Source: Pseudomonas resinovorans NBRC 106553
GTDB lineage: Bacteria; Pseudomonadota; Gammaproteobacteria; Pseudomonadales; Pseudomonadaceae
Length of the DNA stretch: 64,000 nucleotides
Assembly: GCF_000412695.1 (NCBI RefSeq)
Contig: NC_021499.1
Span: 2,108,001 to 2,172,000, forward strand
Direction: 5' to 3'
Shown: positions 63,326 to 64,000 of the stretch, piece by piece
Position numbering within the stretch: position 1 is the first letter of the stretch
Layout: each line of letters begins with the position of its first letter
Notes under the pieces: generated by a model
Seen by the model: only the letters and a program-made list of their open reading frames with translations
What the model was told of the DNA's origin: nothing
Databases searched by the model: none
Translations under genes and position numbers: made by a program

Positions 63326-64000
63326 GTGAATAACCTGCCTCTTATCCGTGGCGTCAATGCCGTTCTCGGCCGCCTGGCCCCGCAAACCGTCGCTCGCCGC
63401 ATGCGCCGCCAGTTCATGACGCCGCGCAACCTGCCGCCGCGGGATTGGGAAATGCCCCTGCTCACCAGCGGCGAACGCATCACCCTGCGCTTCGGCCTGT
63501 CCGCCCTGCGCTGGGGCAGCGGCCCGACCGTACTGCTCATGCACGGTTGGGAAGGGCGGCCGACCCAGTTCGCCAGCCTGATCGAGGCCTTGGTGGCGGA
63601 GGGTTACGGCGTGGTGGCGCTGGATGGTCCCGCCCATGGGCGTTCGCCGGGGCACGAAGCCAATGTGGTGCTGTTCGCGCGGGCCTTGCTGGAGGCCGCC
63701 GGTGAGTTGCCGCCGTTGCACGCGGTAATCGGCCATTCCCTGGGTGGCGCTAGCGTGTTGCTCGCCAGCCAGATGGGGCTGCGTGCCAGGGCCCTGGTGA
63801 GTATTTCAGCGCCCAGCCGCATCCTCGGGCCCTTGCGCAGTTTCGCCAGCTTCATGGGGCTGCCGCCGAAGGCGAGGGCGTATTTCGTCAGCGAAGTGGA
63901 AAGCCACGCCGGAATTCCCGCTGCGCATCTGGACGCGAGGCGCTACCAACTGGATATCCCCGGTCTCGTGGTGCACGCCGAAGACGACCTGGAGGTGCCG
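63326..64000 (+). CDS. Alpha/beta hydrolase, 3' end cut by the window edge
   Basis: 225 codons are visible from a GTG at 63326, with GAGGAGACCGACC before it. The frame runs to the last base, so the gene is partial. Alpha/beta-hydrolase pattern: LLMHGWEGRPTQF (oxyanion turn), VVALDGPAHGRSPG and the nucleophile elbow VIGHSLGGASVLLA (GHSLG Ser). The Asp region (VVHAEDDLEVP) is just reached. It is probably a carboxylesterase or lipase-like enzyme controlled by the adjacent TetR. Substrate unknown. Confidence 0.88.
   Translation, partial: MNNLPLIRGVNAVLGRLAPQTVARRMRRQFMTPRNLPPRDWEMPLLTSGERITLRFGLSALRWGSGPTVLLMHGWEGRPTQFASLIEALVAEGYGVVALDGPAHGRSPGHEANVVLFARALLEAAGELPPLHAVIGHSLGGASVLLASQMGLRARALVSISAPSRILGPLRSFASFMGLPPKARAYFVSEVESHAGIPAAHLDARRYQLDIPGLVVHAEDDLEVP

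Overview
The window is chromosomal DNA of a Pseudomonas species. Most of it is GC-rich, with Pseudomonas-type REP palindromes. From 49.4 kb to the right end the gene order (wbpM, ComEA-like gene, tRNA-Asn, aromatic aminotransferase, uvrB, EmrB/EmrA-like pump, LysR, gltX, tRNA-Ala/Glu cluster, TetR, hydrolase) is the one I know from P. aeruginosa PAO1. The block ffs - periplasmic binding protein - dnaX - ybaB - recR - acyl-CoA dehydrogenase is also PAO1-like, but in PAO1 it lies elsewhere, so the window joins blocks that are separate there. Species cannot be fixed from sequence alone.

Layout. (1) 1-4.45 kb: right end of an AT-richer integrated element, with small unknown genes, a 0.7 kb structured non-coding stretch, an unknown 254-aa protein and a tyrosine integrase abutting the 5' side of the SRP RNA gene ffs. 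(2) 4.5-10.9 kb: housekeeping block (ffs, binding protein, dnaX-ybaB-recR, acyl-CoA dehydrogenase, thioesterase). (3) 11.2-15.2 kb: trifunctional putA with a promoter overlapping GTTGCA operator sites. (4) 15.5-25.2 kb: TetR regulator and a leftward cluster for an N-methylated amine (haem-dependent oxidative N-demethylase, flavin/2Fe-2S reductase, DmmA-family subunit, APC permease, aminobutyraldehyde-type dehydrogenase). It is followed by a PAS protein/sigma-54 activator gene pair. Both transcription units carry a good sigma-54 promoter. (5) 25.5-31.8 kb: DMT permease, endA, and two SOS units each with a LexA box (a two-gene unit of unknown function, and FAN1-type nuclease plus DinG-type helicase). 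(6) 32.1-35.7 kb: flavin monooxygenase - Rid - DUF1028 - ArgE-like amidase operon, probably an uncharacterised catabolic route. (7) 36.0-38.1 kb: rpsA and ihfB. cmk, which precedes rpsA in PAO1, is absent here. (8) 38.3-51.4 kb: O-antigen locus between ihfB and the ComEA-like gene. Its core is AT-rich and foreign-looking (wzz, wbpA, wzx, wzy, three glycosyltransferases). It ends in a PglC/PglD/PglE/WbpM set that predicts a diacetylated 2,4-diamino-trideoxy sugar (QuiNAc4NAc type) as the first sugar. (9) 51.4-64 kb: conserved block with tRNA-Asn (its 3' end is duplicated 158 bp away), uvrB, efflux pump, gltX, three tRNA-Ala(GGC)/tRNA-Glu(UUC) pairs and a TetR-hydrolase pair cut by the window edge.

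The points most worth following are the four-gene FMO/Rid/DUF1028/ArgE pathway, the RpoN-controlled N-demethylase cluster with its split PAS/activator regulator, the SOS-controlled unknown gene pair, the element at the 5' side of ffs with its tandem 13-bp repeats, and the (TTTGTG)7 tract in front of wzz.
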